Shown here one piece after another: positions 1-7,002 of a stretch of DNA of 16,053 bases. A model generated the notes under the pieces. The model ran no database searches and was not told where the DNA came from. It saw only the letters and a list, made by a program, of their open reading frames with translations. Numbering within the stretch: position 1 is the stretch's first letter; every line of letters starts with the position of its first letter. The DNA comes from JSC-12 sp033764965 (lineage in GTDB: Bacteria; Cyanobacteriota; Cyanobacteriia; Leptolyngbyales; Leptolyngbyaceae): positions 1 to 16,053 of the forward strand of contig JANRIN010000022.1 in NCBI GenBank assembly GCA_033764965.1. Reading direction: 5' to 3'. The translations under genes were made by a program, and so were the position numbers.

Positions 1-120
1 CAGAGTGATCCGCACTCCCGGCAAAGGATTCATGCCAAACATCCGTAGGGCGATCGCATGAGTATGACCTCCACCCACTAGCACCAAATCTTTGGTGACT
101 GGCTCAGCTTCTTGTTTCAT
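1..120 (-). CDS. selD: FAD/NAD(P)-binding oxidoreductase N-terminus, probably the cyanobacterial SelD fusion (partial)
   Basis: Only the first 40 codons lie in the window; the gene runs off the left edge. It starts at the ATG at 118-120. Seen: a hydrophobic beta strand followed by the dinucleotide-binding loop VGGGHTH at about residues 15-21, as in pyridine-nucleotide-disulphide oxidoreductases. The wording of this N-terminus (KDLVLVGGGHTH, then ALRMFGMNPLPGVRITL) matches what I know of the cyanobacterial protein in which such an FAD domain precedes selenide, water dikinase (SelD, which makes selenophosphate). The kinase half is outside the window, so the SelD assignment is an inference from the N-terminus. 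A stand-alone NADH-dehydrogenase-like flavoprotein remains possible. It is on the same strand as HU, 80 bp downstream of it, and no clear terminator separates them. Confidence 0.6.
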   Translation of the reverse strand, partial: MKQEAEPVTKDLVLVGGGHTHAIALRMFGMNPLPGVRITL

Positions 121-200
121 GAATCAAGGGCAGGATGATAATTCAGCGCTCATGATACTGGGCAATGCTGCTAGACCCGCCCCTATTTCGGTGGATCTTG

Positions 201-482
201 TTATTCTTTGCCCACAACTTTGTCCTTAAACACCTTGCCTGCGCTGAAAGCAGGCACTCTCGTGGCTGGAATTTTGATGGGTTCACCAGTAGAAGGGTTG
301 CGTCCCTCCCGTGCTTGCCGATCTCTGGCTTCAAAGGTGCCAAAGCCAACCAGAGTTACTTTGTCCCCACTAGCGACTGCTTCCAAAATCACATCTAACA
401 TTGCCGACAAAATTACGTCAGCATCTTTCTTGGTAACACTCGCTTTTTCAGCAATCTTGTCAACCAGTTCACCTTTGTTCAT
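201..482 (-). CDS. hup: DNA-binding protein HU
   Basis: This 93-aa histone-like nucleoid protein binds and bends DNA as a dimer. Seen: it begins MNKGELVDKIAEKASVTKKD, the usual HU N-terminus, has a dimerising helical body, then the HU signature in the DNA-binding arm (GFGTFEARDRQAREGRNP, about residues 47-64) and the arm tip GEPIKIPATRVPAFSAG. Length is normal for the family. The reading frame stays open up to 581, but the added 33 residues have no family counterpart. The ATG at 480-482 is chosen because it gives the exact family start and has AAGGA and AGGAT in the preceding 15 nt. It appears to be a single gene with its own leader (483-648), which I could not resolve further. Confidence 0.95.
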   Translation of the reverse strand: MNKGELVDKIAEKASVTKKDADVILSAMLDVILEAVASGDKVTLVGFGTFEARDRQAREGRNPSTGEPIKIPATRVPAFSAGKVFKDKVVGKE

Positions 483-648
483 ATCCTGCGAATCCTTAAA
501 ATAGCTGCTGTGATTATACTTCAGGCGTTTGAAAGTGCAACATTTTCTACTTTTTCTTTGCGATCTCAAACCCTTTAACAAAAGAGTACCAACTGTAGAA
601 AACCCTGAAACGTCTGTGACATCAGCGATCGCAAGAATAACCTTGCAT

Positions 649-1284
649 TTATTGCTGAAGAATATCTGTTAAGAGATTGGTCAAACATTCTGGTTCGATG
701 GTGTCTAGCACTCGGGTATGCACAATATCAAACTTGGCTCCGGCTTGCGATCGCAAATCCTGATCCAACGCATTTAAGAATCCCCTGGCAATTAGATCAT
801 CCCCCACCTGGGCGAAACCAATTCCCAGTTCTTCGTCACGATCGATACGTTGGGAAGCTTCCACAATAGTTTTAACCACACTTAAGCGATCGCGGGGTTC
901 CCCATCCACCAACACAATAATGATGGCTCCATTCGACTTGGTTTGATCAGCCGCTTTGCGAGTGAAGTAATCGTCTAAGGCGAGGTTTAAGCCCTCCAGC
1001 AGATTGAGTTCATCTGGTGGGTAATTATCCTCAAAGATTTGAGCCACCTGGTCTGGATGAACTTGCTTGTATTGCTGAAACGAACCTGTGGGGCTGCTTT
1101 TTGAAGAGATGTAGACTGTAATCCCATCGGGATCAAACTGGTTACAGGCTTGAGCCAGTGCCACGATCGCCGTTCGAGCATCAACCCAACGTTGCTCAAA
1201 GTTCGGTGGAGCCATCCCCAGGCTGCCAGTGGTTTTCGCAACAATCACGGTATAGTCGCGATTCTCTAGTAGTGCGTCACTCAT
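649..1284 (-). CDS. vWA-domain protein with degenerate MIDAS
   Basis: This 211-aa soluble protein spans essentially one von Willebrand factor A domain. Seen: it begins ENRDYTVIVAKTTGSL, where the family normally reads DYTLIIDKSGSM; the rest follows the fold, with FDPDGITVYI at 51-60, an amphipathic helix around 95-107, and IIIVLVDGEPRD at 121-132. The metal-ion-dependent adhesion site (MIDAS) is altered. The first Asp is Ala16, one residue is inserted in the DxSxS loop, and the loop-2 Thr is missing (LNLLEGL, 93-99). The third-site Asp127 remains. It probably binds a partner without the normal Mg2+ chemistry, but no function is known to me. The start ATG at 1284 lies 34 nt downstream of a conserved element shared with the V4R operon. 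Confidence 0.85.
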   Translation of the reverse strand: MSDALLENRDYTVIVAKTTGSLGMAPPNFEQRWVDARTAIVALAQACNQFDPDGITVYISSKSSPTGSFQQYKQVHPDQVAQIFEDNYPPDELNLLEGLNLALDDYFTRKAADQTKSNGAIIIVLVDGEPRDRLSVVKTIVEASQRIDRDEELGIGFAQVGDDLIARGFLNALDQDLRSQAGAKFDIVHTRVLDTIEPECLTNLLTDILQQ

Positions 1285-1318
1285 GTTGGTTCATCTTGGA
1301 ATAGTGGCTTTGGTCAGC

Positions 1319-1407
1319 AAGCTCAGGACAAAATGAATTGCTCAAGCACTGATTTTGGGTAAGCTTTCTGACTCGCCGTTGCCACGTTTCACATAGCGAC
1401 GGCTATA
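1319..1407 (-). promoter_or_regulatory. Conserved leader/promoter element, copy 1
   Basis: An 89-nt stretch about 81% identical (16 mismatches and one gap by hand alignment) to 11241-11328. The core 1367-1390 has only one mismatch. On the minus strand it begins TATAGCCGT (a possible -10 box), and GCCGT (1399-1403) can pair with ACGGC (1375-1379) around a GAAACGTGG loop region. It lies 34 nt upstream of the vWA start and directly behind the terminator hairpin of ndhD1. It could be a promoter with structured 5' leader, a small RNA, or a dispersed repeat. I do not recognise it as a known riboswitch. Confidence 0.5.
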
Positions 1408-1449
1408 AAAAACTCTGGCAATGCTCAAATTAATCATGCCAGAGTTTTT
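1408..1449. terminator. Bidirectional intrinsic terminator behind ndhD1
   Basis: A 13-bp perfect inverted repeat, AAAAACTCTGGCA (1408-1420) and TGCCAGAGTTTTT (1437-1449), with a 16-nt loop. Both strands read a stem followed by a run of T, so it can terminate in both directions. On the minus strand it would stop ndhF1-ndhD1 transcripts about 120 nt past the ndhD1 stop and insulate the vWA gene. Confidence 0.75.
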
Positions 1450-1533
1450 CAAAATAGAGCGACTGAAATGGACTCAGCCGTTAAACGAATTTTTTGATGA
1501 TCAGGATCAGTGGAGTGAGAGTCAAAGGCTTTT

Positions 1534-1568
1534 CCCTAACCCCTGATTCCCAATCCCCAACCCCCTCT
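1534..1568. repeat. Degenerate heptamer tandem repeat (STRR type)
   Basis: Consecutive 7-8-nt units beginning CCC (CCCTAAC, CCCTGATT, CCCAATC, CCCAACC, CCCTCTT) run up to the ndhD1 stop codon. The period and composition match the heptamer repeats at 9621-9652 and 12521-12548, a class known from cyanobacteria as short tandemly repeated repetitive sequences. No function can be read from it. Confidence 0.6.
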
Positions 1569-3179
1569 TCACCCTCCTTCCCCACTCGCCACGATCGCCG
1601 GTGCCACTAATGGTTTTTGACCAAAGGGCAGCGTCACGATCGGTTTCACCTGCTCTGCGACCAAACTGGGCACGTTTGCCCGTAGCCGCTCGGTAAGTTT
1701 CAGGGTTTTGGAGTCATAAATTTGGGTTAACACTTTGGGGTAAAGCCCAATGCCAACAATTGGCACCAGCAAAGCACTGATGATAAAGATTTCTCGCGGT
1801 TCTGCATCTACCAGAACTTCATGAGATGTAAGCTCCTTGTTCTCTGGTCCGTAAAAAATCTCCCGCAGGTTGGATAGCAAGTAAATTGGCGTGAGAATCA
1901 CCCCCACGGCTGCCAGCAGCACAACGATGACACGGAAAGGCACGCTATAGGCATCACTGGTCGCGAAACCGACAAAAACCATGAGTTCGGCAACAAAGCC
2001 ACTCATTCCGGGCAGTGCTAGGGATGCCAGAGAGCAGGTTGTCCACATGGCAAAGATTTTTTTCATCTTCTGCCCCACACCGCCCATCTCATCCAACATC
2101 AAGGTATGGGTACGATCGTAGGTTGCCCCCACTAAAAAGAAGAGGCTGGCTCCGATTAAGCCGTGAGACACCATTTGCAGCACCGCACCGCTCAAGCCCA
2201 GATCCGTGAAGGACGCAATTCCGATCGTCACAAAGCCCATGTGGGAAATGGACGAGTAAGCAATCTTGCGTTTCAGGTTGCGTTGGGCAAAGGAGGTCAA
2301 TGCAGCGTACACAATATTGACAACCCCCAGAATCACCAGCGCCGGGGCAACGATGCCGTGAGCGCCGGGGAGCATTTCAGCATTCATGCGAATCAGGGCA
2401 TATCCCCCCATTTTCAATAGAATGCCTGCCAGCAACATATGCACTGGAGCAGTCGCTTCGCCGTGGGCATCGGGCAACCAGGTATGGAGCGGGATGATCG
2501 GCAACTTCACTGCATAGGCAATCAGGAAAGCTGCATACATCCAGAGTTGAAAGTTGATGGCGAAGTCTTTGGCTGCCAGCGATCGCATATCAAAGGTGAT
2601 GTTGTCGCCATAAAACGCCATCGCCAGGGCTGCAACCAGAATGAATAAGGAACTAATTGCGGTGTAAAGAATGAATTTGGTTGCCGCATACTGCCGCTTT
2701 TTCCCGCCCCAAATTGCCAGCAACAGGTAGACCGGGATCAGTTCCAGTTCCCATGCCAGGAAGAACAGAATCATGTCCTGCACAGTGAACACGGCAATTT
2801 GTCCACCATACATTGCCAGCATTAGGAAGTAGAAAAAACGGGGTTTCAGCGTCACGGGCCAAGCCGCCAGCATTGCCAGGGTAGTAATGAACCCAGTTAA
2901 CAACACTAGCGGCATTGACAAGCCATCTACGCCCACTGACCAGCGCAGGTCAAGTTGGGGAATCCAGGAATAACTCTCCACCAGTTGGAGGTCTGGATTG
3001 GAGAAGTCGTAGAAGTTATAAAACGCATAGACAATCACAGCAAAATCGATCAGTCCGATAACCAGCCCATACCAGCGGACTGTTTTGCCGTCTTTGTCGG
3101 GAATGAATGGAACCACAAGAGAGGCTGCGATCGGAAACAGAATGATGAACGTCAGCCAGGGGAAGTTTTCAGTCAACAT
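1569..3179 (-). CDS. ndhD1: NAD(P)H-quinone oxidoreductase subunit 4, NdhD1
   Basis: A 536-aa, multi-pass antiporter-like proton-pumping subunit of the thylakoid NDH-1 complex (respiration, cyclic electron flow). Seen: about 14 hydrophobic segments; the conserved membrane Glu144 in FFLAWELELIPVY; Lys225 in AVKLPIIPLHTWLPDAHGEA with His232 and Trp234; Lys256 in ILLKMGGYALIR; and the Lys-Arg pair of NLKRKIAYSSISHMG. Length fits the family. It follows ndhF1 on the same strand after 86 bp, as in many cyanobacteria. The D1 assignment (the respiratory NDH-1L form rather than the CO2-uptake forms D3/D4) rests on this pairing with an F1-type NdhF and on overall wording. NdhD2 cannot be fully excluded. 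The leader has no strong Shine-Dalgarno sequence. Confidence 0.93.
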   Translation of the reverse strand: MLTENFPWLTFIILFPIAASLVVPFIPDKDGKTVRWYGLVIGLIDFAVIVYAFYNFYDFSNPDLQLVESYSWIPQLDLRWSVGVDGLSMPLVLLTGFITTLAMLAAWPVTLKPRFFYFLMLAMYGGQIAVFTVQDMILFFLAWELELIPVYLLLAIWGGKKRQYAATKFILYTAISSLFILVAALAMAFYGDNITFDMRSLAAKDFAINFQLWMYAAFLIAYAVKLPIIPLHTWLPDAHGEATAPVHMLLAGILLKMGGYALIRMNAEMLPGAHGIVAPALVILGVVNIVYAALTSFAQRNLKRKIAYSSISHMGFVTIGIASFTDLGLSGAVLQMVSHGLIGASLFFLVGATYDRTHTLMLDEMGGVGQKMKKIFAMWTTCSLASLALPGMSGFVAELMVFVGFATSDAYSVPFRVIVVLLAAVGVILTPIYLLSNLREIFYGPENKELTSHEVLVDAEPREIFIISALLVPIVGIGLYPKVLTQIYDSKTLKLTERLRANVPSLVAEQVKPIVTLPFGQKPLVAPAIVASGEGG

Positions 3180-3265
3180 TTTTTATCAGCCGTTAATTGA
3201 GTTTGAGATCTCCTAATCGTCCGCGTGTACGTTGCTAAAAAACACAATGGGTCACGCCATCAGAA

Positions 3266-5362
3266 TCAGGTCACTCCAGAGAAGATCACCAATCCCAGAA
3301 CGGCAGCAAACACAATCAAGGCATAGAACTGAGCGCGTCCATTTTCCAGATACTTCAGCCCTTCACCAGATAGAAGCGTGACTAGCCCTGCCAGGTTCAC
3401 CACACCATCCACCACCTTGTAATCCACTTCTAAGACCTGCCGTGCTAATCGCCGGCTACCCAACACGAACACGTTGTAGTAGATATCGTCGATGTACCAC
3501 TTGTTTTTAGACAGGTTGTAAAGAGTGGGAATCTTCGCCGCGATCGCGCTGGGATCGATCTTGCCCCGCAGATACATAAGGGAAGCCAGAGTGATACCGA
3601 TCAAGCCAATCCCTACTGAGTTTCCTGCCATAACCAGAAATTCGGTCAGTTCTTCTTGGGGTAGGGCATGAAAGCCAGAGGCGATCGGTTCTACGATCTC
3701 ACCAGGAGCATGAATCAACTCCTCAAAGTAGTTGTGGAAAGGAGTGCCCACTAAACCGATCAAGGCGGAAGGGACTGCCAGCACAATCAGAGGCAGCACC
3801 ATCGACAGGGGAGATTCGTGGGGAGTGTGGCTGTGACCGTGACTATCGTGACCATGCTCGTCGTGACTGTCGTGCTCCGCATCCACCACCAGTTCCTGGG
3901 GATTCATGGCACCGGGACCAAAGTTCAATCCCATTGCTTTCAGTTGCTCGTTCTTGATGGTGTTGCGAATCGCTGCGTCGTTGCCGCGAAACTCCCCTTC
4001 AAAAGTCATGAAGTACATCCGGAACATATAGAAAGCTGTGATGCCAGCCGTCAGCCAGCCCACAAGCCAGAGCGCCGGACTCGCAGCAAAGGTCAATCCT
4101 AGAATCTCGTCCTTCGACCAGAAACCAGCAAACGGAGGAATTCCCGAAATTGCCAGTACACCGATGAAGAATGTCCCGGCGGTAATGGGCATATACTTCC
4201 GCAAACCACCCATCATCCGCATATCCTGAGCATAGGCAGGGTCATGCCCCACTACAGACTCCATGCTATGAATCACAGAGCCGGAACCCAAGAACATCAT
4301 GGCTTTGAAGTAGGCGTGGGTCATCAGGTGGAATAATCCAGCGGTGTAAGCGCCCGCCCCCATCGCCATCACCATGTAGCCCAACTGGGACATGGTGGAG
4401 TATGCCAAACCCTTTTTGATGTCCATTTGGGTAATGGCGATCGTCGCTCCCAGAAAGGCTGTAACGGCTCCCGTCCAGGCAATTACATCCATCGCCACGG
4501 GAATGTCTTCGAATACGGGAAACATTCTGGCGATCAGGAATACCCCGGCAGCAACCATCGTGGCAGCATGAATCAGGGCTGAAATCGGAGTCGGACCTTC
4601 CATTGCATCCGGTAGCCACACATGCAACGGGAATTGGGCAGATTTTGCCACCGGACCAAGAAAGACCAGAATGGCAAAGAGTGCCGCCAACCAGCCCCCG
4701 ATCGCCCCTGTTTCCACAAGTTCGGTCAAGCGAGAGCCGATCGTGCCAAAGTCGAAGCTATTGGTGACTGAATACAATCCCAACATCCCCAACAGCAGAC
4801 CAAAGTCTCCCACTCGGTTGGTGACAAAAGCTTTTTGGCAAGCATCCGCCGCCGCCTTACGGTCGTACCAGAAACCGATCAGCAAGTACGAACACATTCC
4901 GACCAGTTCCCAAAACACGTAAATCTGAACCAGGTTAGGACTGACAACTAAGCCCAACATGGAAGAACTGAACAGACTCAGGTAAGCGTAGAAGCGGACA
5001 TAGCCAGGATCATGAGCCATGTAACCATCGGTGTAGATCATCACCAGAAATGCTACTGTCGTGACGATCACCAGCATGAAGGCGGTTAAATTGTCGATGG
5101 TGTAACCCATGCTCAAGCGGAAATCACCTGCGGCTGCCCACTCAATCATCTGGGTGTAAGGAGCGTGACCATGCCACTGACTCCAAAACAAGCCAAAGGA
5201 CAGCACCATCGCTGCGCCCAATGCCGAGACGATAAAGACTGCGGTGCCTTGCCGCAAGCTATTCGTTGCCTTATTGAAAGAAATCAGTCCTAATCCAACG
5301 AGGGTAGCGGCTGCTAATGGTAGGACGGGAATCAGCCAGGCATATTGATAAATCGTTTCCAT
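3266..5362 (-). CDS. ndhF1: NAD(P)H-quinone oxidoreductase subunit 5, NdhF1
   Basis: A 698-aa, distal proton-pumping subunit of NDH-1, carrying the long lateral helix of the complex I subunit L family. Seen: N-terminal membrane segments; YVFWELVGMCSYLLIGFW with the conserved Glu152; LGPVAKSAQFPLHVWLPDAM with Lys240 and His246; DIKKGLAYSTMSQLGYM; and FWSKDEI with Lys417. A hydrophilic loop at about 490-518 is His-rich (eleven His between 497 and 515) and lies between membrane segments. The C-terminus (NKWYIDDIYYNVFV onward, ending in a last transmembrane helix near residue 680) is that of NdhF1. Translation starts at the ATG at 5362; 86 bp separate its stop from ndhD1, so the two are probably cotranscribed. 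Confidence 0.95.
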   Translation of the reverse strand: METIYQYAWLIPVLPLAAATLVGLGLISFNKATNSLRQGTAVFIVSALGAAMVLSFGLFWSQWHGHAPYTQMIEWAAAGDFRLSMGYTIDNLTAFMLVIVTTVAFLVMIYTDGYMAHDPGYVRFYAYLSLFSSSMLGLVVSPNLVQIYVFWELVGMCSYLLIGFWYDRKAAADACQKAFVTNRVGDFGLLLGMLGLYSVTNSFDFGTIGSRLTELVETGAIGGWLAALFAILVFLGPVAKSAQFPLHVWLPDAMEGPTPISALIHAATMVAAGVFLIARMFPVFEDIPVAMDVIAWTGAVTAFLGATIAITQMDIKKGLAYSTMSQLGYMVMAMGAGAYTAGLFHLMTHAYFKAMMFLGSGSVIHSMESVVGHDPAYAQDMRMMGGLRKYMPITAGTFFIGVLAISGIPPFAGFWSKDEILGLTFAASPALWLVGWLTAGITAFYMFRMYFMTFEGEFRGNDAAIRNTIKNEQLKAMGLNFGPGAMNPQELVVDAEHDSHDEHGHDSHGHSHTPHESPLSMVLPLIVLAVPSALIGLVGTPFHNYFEELIHAPGEIVEPIASGFHALPQEELTEFLVMAGNSVGIGLIGITLASLMYLRGKIDPSAIAAKIPTLYNLSKNKWYIDDIYYNVFVLGSRRLARQVLEVDYKVVDGVVNLAGLVTLLSGEGLKYLENGRAQFYALIVFAAVLGLVIFSGVT

Positions 5363-5411
5363 TCGTTATGCCCACGTTAAAGTTCTTCACTGGGTGGAAA
5401 AAGCCGTCTAC

Positions 5412-5443
5412 ATTGTGCCACACACGTCTCAACAATCTGTCAA
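5412..5443 (-). promoter_or_regulatory. Possible ndhF1 promoter
   Basis: On the minus strand TTGACA (5438-5443) is a perfect -35 box, and CACAAT (5412-5417) is the best -10-like hexamer, about 50 nt before the ndhF1 ATG. The spacing of 20 bp is longer than ideal, so this is weak support. Confidence 0.3.
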
Positions 5444-5834
5444 GACTGAACATAAGATTTCAGCTTTTCGCTTGAAAGAGATTTCTTTGACACTCTGTAA
5501 ACTATTCCATTAAACGCCAGCCTACTTATTCGCGCTATAAATTGGAATGCCTCTGGGAAAGGTTCTGGCATCCTTAAGGTAGATTTGGAGGGGGTAATGT
5601 TCTCGTACGATCGCGACAATCTCTTATCCCAATCGTCCATTTTTATCTTTTAGCTCTTAAAAATGAAAATAGTCATCCGTCATTGGTCATTGGAACATTC
5701 CGATTAGCGATCGCTGACATCACTCGTCAGTAATCTGTGCTAGCTGATCGTGTGCAAACAGCCTTGTGCCAACCTGTGCCTGAACAAGAGGACAATCCCA
5801 AGGGGTGCCCGACAGGAATTAGCGATTAGACTTT
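5444..5834. other. Intergenic region with no recognised gene
   Basis: About 390 bp between the possible ndhF1 promoter and the thioredoxin stop codon. A minus-strand open frame of 66 codons (5440-5640) has no recognisable domain or ribosome site and is not called. The stretch holds one HIP1 site (about 5707) and a short heptamer repeat (5672-5692). I see no clear intrinsic terminator for the thioredoxin transcript. Confidence 0.6.
5672..5692. repeat. Three-unit heptamer repeat (GTCATTG)
   Basis: Units GTCATCC, GTCATTG and GTCATTG stand head to tail, period exactly 7. The period is that of the other heptamer repeats in the window, but the unit sequence differs. With only three units it is a minor repeat. 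Confidence 0.5.
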
Positions 5835-6161
5835 TTACTTCGCTGGGAGGGTAGTTTGCACCAGTTTCGCCAACTCTGCCCAAAGTACTTCCCGCTTATA
5901 CATTCCCTCCATGCGGTGCAGCAATTTGCCACCTTCAAAAAATAGGAGGGTGGGTAGGGTAGTAATTCGATAGTGGCTGGCTAACTTCAAATTTTCGTCC
6001 GCGTTGATCCCAATGAGTTTGAGCGAAGAGCCAAATTCTGTCTGAAATCGAGAGATTAAGGGTTCAATCATTCGACAAGGACCACACCAGGGAGCACCAA
6101 AATGAACTAATACGGGATCAGAGGACTCTAAAATTTCTTGTTCAAAGGTTTGTTGAATCAT
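5835..6161 (-). CDS. Thioredoxin
   Basis: A 108-aa single-domain thioredoxin, a disulphide reductase of the cytosol. Seen: active site APWCGPCRM (about residues 24-32), central strand LKLIGINADEN, cis-proline motif ITTLPTLLFFEGGK at about 63-76, and a C-terminal helix ending in LVQTTLPAK. The ATG at 6161 is preferred because the fold begins there (MIQQTFEQEI). A second in-frame ATG at 6215 would add 18 polar residues and start right at the isomerase stop, with GGTAGG just before it, so coupled translation from there is possible. It lies 55 bp downstream of the Z-ISO gene on the same strand (1 nt if the long start is used), which suggests an operon and possibly a redox link to that heme enzyme (inference). 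I cannot assign it to one of the classical cyanobacterial thioredoxin types. Confidence 0.9.
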   Translation of the reverse strand: MIQQTFEQEILESSDPVLVHFGAPWCGPCRMIEPLISRFQTEFGSSLKLIGINADENLKLASHYRITTLPTLLFFEGGKLLHRMEGMYKREVLWAELAKLVQTTLPAK

Positions 6162-6216
6162 TTTTTTATTAAAATTCCCGCTTGACAAGCTGGTGGAAGT
6201 TCTTCCTGGGATCATC

Positions 6217-6933
6217 CTACCAGTCTACGTTCTCTGTTGCACGGATCAAAATTGGATGTGCCCACCAAAGCAGAGCAACAAACCCCGCAACTCCGATGTA
6301 AGCAGGGCGCAAAAATTCTTGAAGTTGTAGGGTCTGTTTTCCCTGCACAATCGCCAGAAAGGGGATCACTGAAGTGCGATCCCGCACCTGCTCAAACGCC
6401 TCACCATACCGTGCCAGCAAACGTCGATCGCCATGCCAGACTCCAAACAAGTGATGCAGCACTAGCCCGATCGAGGTTACGAGGGTAAACGTCGTCCCTA
6501 GCCAAAGCGTGTGAGCAACACACCAAATCACTTGCCCTACCATTTGAGGATGACGAGTGATGCGGATGATCCCCGTTTCGTAGAGGTAAACGTCTGGTTT
6601 TTGCAGGGCAGCGATTTCCAGCAAATTAAAGGTAGCGGGATAAAGAAATAAAAAGGAAATTGCCGAGAGAGTCCAGACTAAAAGCTGAACTCCAGGTATG
6701 CCCTGAACTTGCCAGAGTTGTGCTCCGTCGTAGCGATGGTTGAAGAAGTAAATAATCAAAACGGTTGCTAAGGGCAGGCTCACCAAAGCAAAAAACACTC
6801 GGTACAGTCGTGCCCCAACTCGTTTTTCAGCCCAGGGACGGAGGGCAGCTAAACCACTGTGGGCGATCGCAAAGGTGACTAACAAACCAAAGATAATGAA
6901 GTGGCTGGGCGTTAACCAATCAAAAAATAGCAT
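6217..6933 (-). CDS. Z-ISO: 15-cis-zeta-carotene isomerase (Z-ISO, NnrU family)
   Basis: A 238-aa polytopic membrane protein. The family isomerises the central 15-cis bond of 9,15,9'-tri-cis-zeta-carotene in carotenoid synthesis, using heme b. Seen: AHSGLAALRPWAE near residue 24, INHRYDG-like FFNHRYDGAQLWQVQG (63-78), FLYPATFNLLEIAAL (96-110), GIIRITRHPQMVGQVIWC (121-138), HTLWLGT, HHLFGVWHGDRRLL, RYGEAFE and RTSVIPF. This wording is much closer to plant Z-ISO than to generic NnrU. His25, Cys138 and His141 have exactly the spacing of the maize heme ligands His150, Cys263 and His266 as I remember them. The plant plastid transit region is absent. It follows the kinase gene after 69 bp and precedes thioredoxin. 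Confidence 0.87.
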   Translation of the reverse strand: MLFFDWLTPSHFIIFGLLVTFAIAHSGLAALRPWAEKRVGARLYRVFFALVSLPLATVLIIYFFNHRYDGAQLWQVQGIPGVQLLVWTLSAISFLFLYPATFNLLEIAALQKPDVYLYETGIIRITRHPQMVGQVIWCVAHTLWLGTTFTLVTSIGLVLHHLFGVWHGDRRLLARYGEAFEQVRDRTSVIPFLAIVQGKQTLQLQEFLRPAYIGVAGFVALLWWAHPILIRATENVDW

Positions 6934-7002
6934 CGAGACTCAACGGCAGGAAAAGATAGGGAACAGTTTACAAGGCAAAGGGGTATCTTTCTCAGGTGCC
7001 GT

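Noticed and set aside
483..581. Longer HU start (33 extra residues)
   Set aside because: HU proteins begin MNKGEL-like; the extension resembles no family sequence and lies in the leader.
1319..1407. Known riboswitch or cobalamin/glutamine element
   Set aside because: None of the signature boxes I know for these classes is present; left as an unassigned conserved element.
3818..4102. Plus-strand open frame opposite the His-rich part of ndhF1
   Set aside because: Antisense to a conserved membrane protein; explained by the His-codon-rich composition.
4266..4619. Minus-strand 117-codon frame inside ndhF1
   Set aside because: Lies wholly within ndhF1 in another frame with no recognisable protein features.
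5440..5640. Minus-strand 66-codon open frame upstream of ndhF1
   Set aside because: No domain, no ribosome site, overlaps the likely ndhF1 promoter region; looks like chance.
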